From positions 1 to 14,462 of the forward strand of contig JAUNAE010000055.1 of NCBI GenBank assembly GCA_030527765.1: DNA of 14,462 nucleotides. The letters are read 5' to 3'. The notes beneath the pieces were generated by a model that made no database searches, was not told the origin of the DNA, and saw nothing but the letters and a program-made list of their open reading frames with translations. The first letter of the stretch is position 1; each line of letters starts with the position of its first letter. The translations under genes were made by a program, and so were the position numbers. The DNA is from Eubacteriales bacterium (lineage in GTDB: Bacteria; Bacillota_A; Clostridia; Lachnospirales; Lachnospiraceae). Below are positions 14,118 to 14,462 of this stretch, in pieces.

Positions 14118-14376
14118 CGAATACAGCGAAGATGAGAATAGTACACAGGAAATGATCTCAGAGAGAGGTTCCCGCGGAGCAGTCTGCGGTGCTGAAAGAA
14201 CCTTGTGAAGGAACTGTGGAACCGGTCTCGGAGCTCTGTGCAATTGAAGTACAGCGTACGCCCGGCGTTAACGGGAAATCAAAAGTGAGCAGGCATGTGC
14301 ATAAAGCCGTCTGCTAATCAGGGTGGTACCGCCGAGCCTTTCGGTCCCTTATACAGGGATGGAAGGCTCTTTTTTT
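14118..14376 (+). promoter_or_regulatory. T-box riboswitch leader (specifier CCG or ACC: proline or threonine)
   Basis: A complete T-box leader that senses uncharged tRNA. AATCAGGGTGGTACCGCC (14316-14333) is the T-box; its TGGT would pair with an A-CCA tRNA end. Stem I has AGC at 14125-14127 with GCT at 14233-14235, then the K-turn bases and GAGA (14134-14137) with TCTC (14226-14229). The specifier loop has the AGTA box at 14140-14143 on one side and GAACCGG (14219-14225) on the other, closed by CACAG/CTGTG (14144-14148/14214-14218). Reading GAA-NNN gives CCG (Pro); a shift by one gives ACC (Thr). AGAGAGAGGTTC and GGTGCTGAAAGAACC form the distal part. The controlled gene is outside the window, most likely an aminoacyl-tRNA synthetase such as proS or thrS, or a matching biosynthesis or transport gene. 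Confidence 0.93.
14334..14376 (+). terminator. T-box terminator hairpin
   Basis: GAGCCTTTC (14334-14342) pairs with GGAAGGCTC (14361-14369), with one wobble pair. An inner GTCCC/GGGAT helix continues the stem, and seven T follow (14370-14376). It forms when the tRNA is charged and competes with the T-box antiterminator just upstream. Confidence 0.93.
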
Positions 14377-14383
14377 ACCGAAT

Positions 14384-14441
14384 CAAGTAAGTCCCCGCTT
14401 CAAATGTGCAGAGCATTAAGCGGTGGGTGGGGACTTGCTTG
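14384..14441 (+). repeat. Strong inverted repeat between the T-box terminator and the next gene
   Basis: CAAGTAAGTCCCC (14384-14396) pairs with GGGGACTTGCTTG (14429-14441), 13 pairs with one wobble. Inside, GCTT (14397-14400) pairs with AAGC (14418-14421), leaving a bulge GGTGGGT. No T tract follows, and it lies after the T-box terminator, so it is not part of the usual T-box fold. It could be an intergenic repeat or an extra leader hairpin. The last bases (TAGGAG at 14448-14453) may be a ribosome site of the next gene. Confidence 0.75.
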
Positions 14442-14462
14442 TATCAGTAGGAGTTCAAGGTC

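Overview
The window looks like chromosomal DNA of a low-to-moderate GC Firmicute, most likely a Lachnospiraceae-type Clostridium relative. The evidence is gene content and style: a gdpP-rplI-dnaB cluster, strong AGGAGG ribosome sites, sigma-A-type promoters, a T-box leader, a MecA adaptor and a small acidic protein of a kind I associate with this family. The species assignment is inference. I saw no phage, insertion sequence, CRISPR array, rRNA or tRNA.

Layout. 1-3047 (+) is a housekeeping cluster: the 3' part of the c-di-AMP phosphodiesterase gene gdpP, then ribosomal protein L9 and the replicative helicase DnaB, closed by a strong terminator. 3134-3785 holds two short divergent redox genes, a DUF1858 CxxC protein (-) and an 8Fe-8S-type ferredoxin of 57 residues (+), each with its own terminator. 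3890-4630 (-) is mecA. Its best promoter lies about 300 bases upstream, so its mRNA leader would carry several strong inverted repeats. 4980-5463 has no protein gene. It carries a promoter and then about 345 bases of hairpin-rich sequence whose two ends can pair and which ends in a T run, a candidate structured RNA of unassigned family. A small unknown protein gene follows.

5842-12003 (+) is an envelope region: an extended -10 promoter, a membrane-anchored SH3/GH18 protein, then two overlapping genes for large multi-spanning membrane proteins of the DUF2298 ('YYY') / GT-C-like kind, which appear to be paralogues. 12048-14070 (+) is a housekeeping cluster: Sua5/YwlC tRNA threonylcarbamoyl-AMP synthase, RpiB and a dCMP deaminase. 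The window ends with a TTGACA-17-TAGAAT promoter, a complete T-box leader (specifier CCG or ACC, so proline or threonine), its terminator and a further strong hairpin. The controlled gene lies beyond the right edge.

The least explained parts are the candidate RNA at 5071-5415, the palindromic mecA leader, and the tandem DUF2298-like pair next to the GH18 protein.
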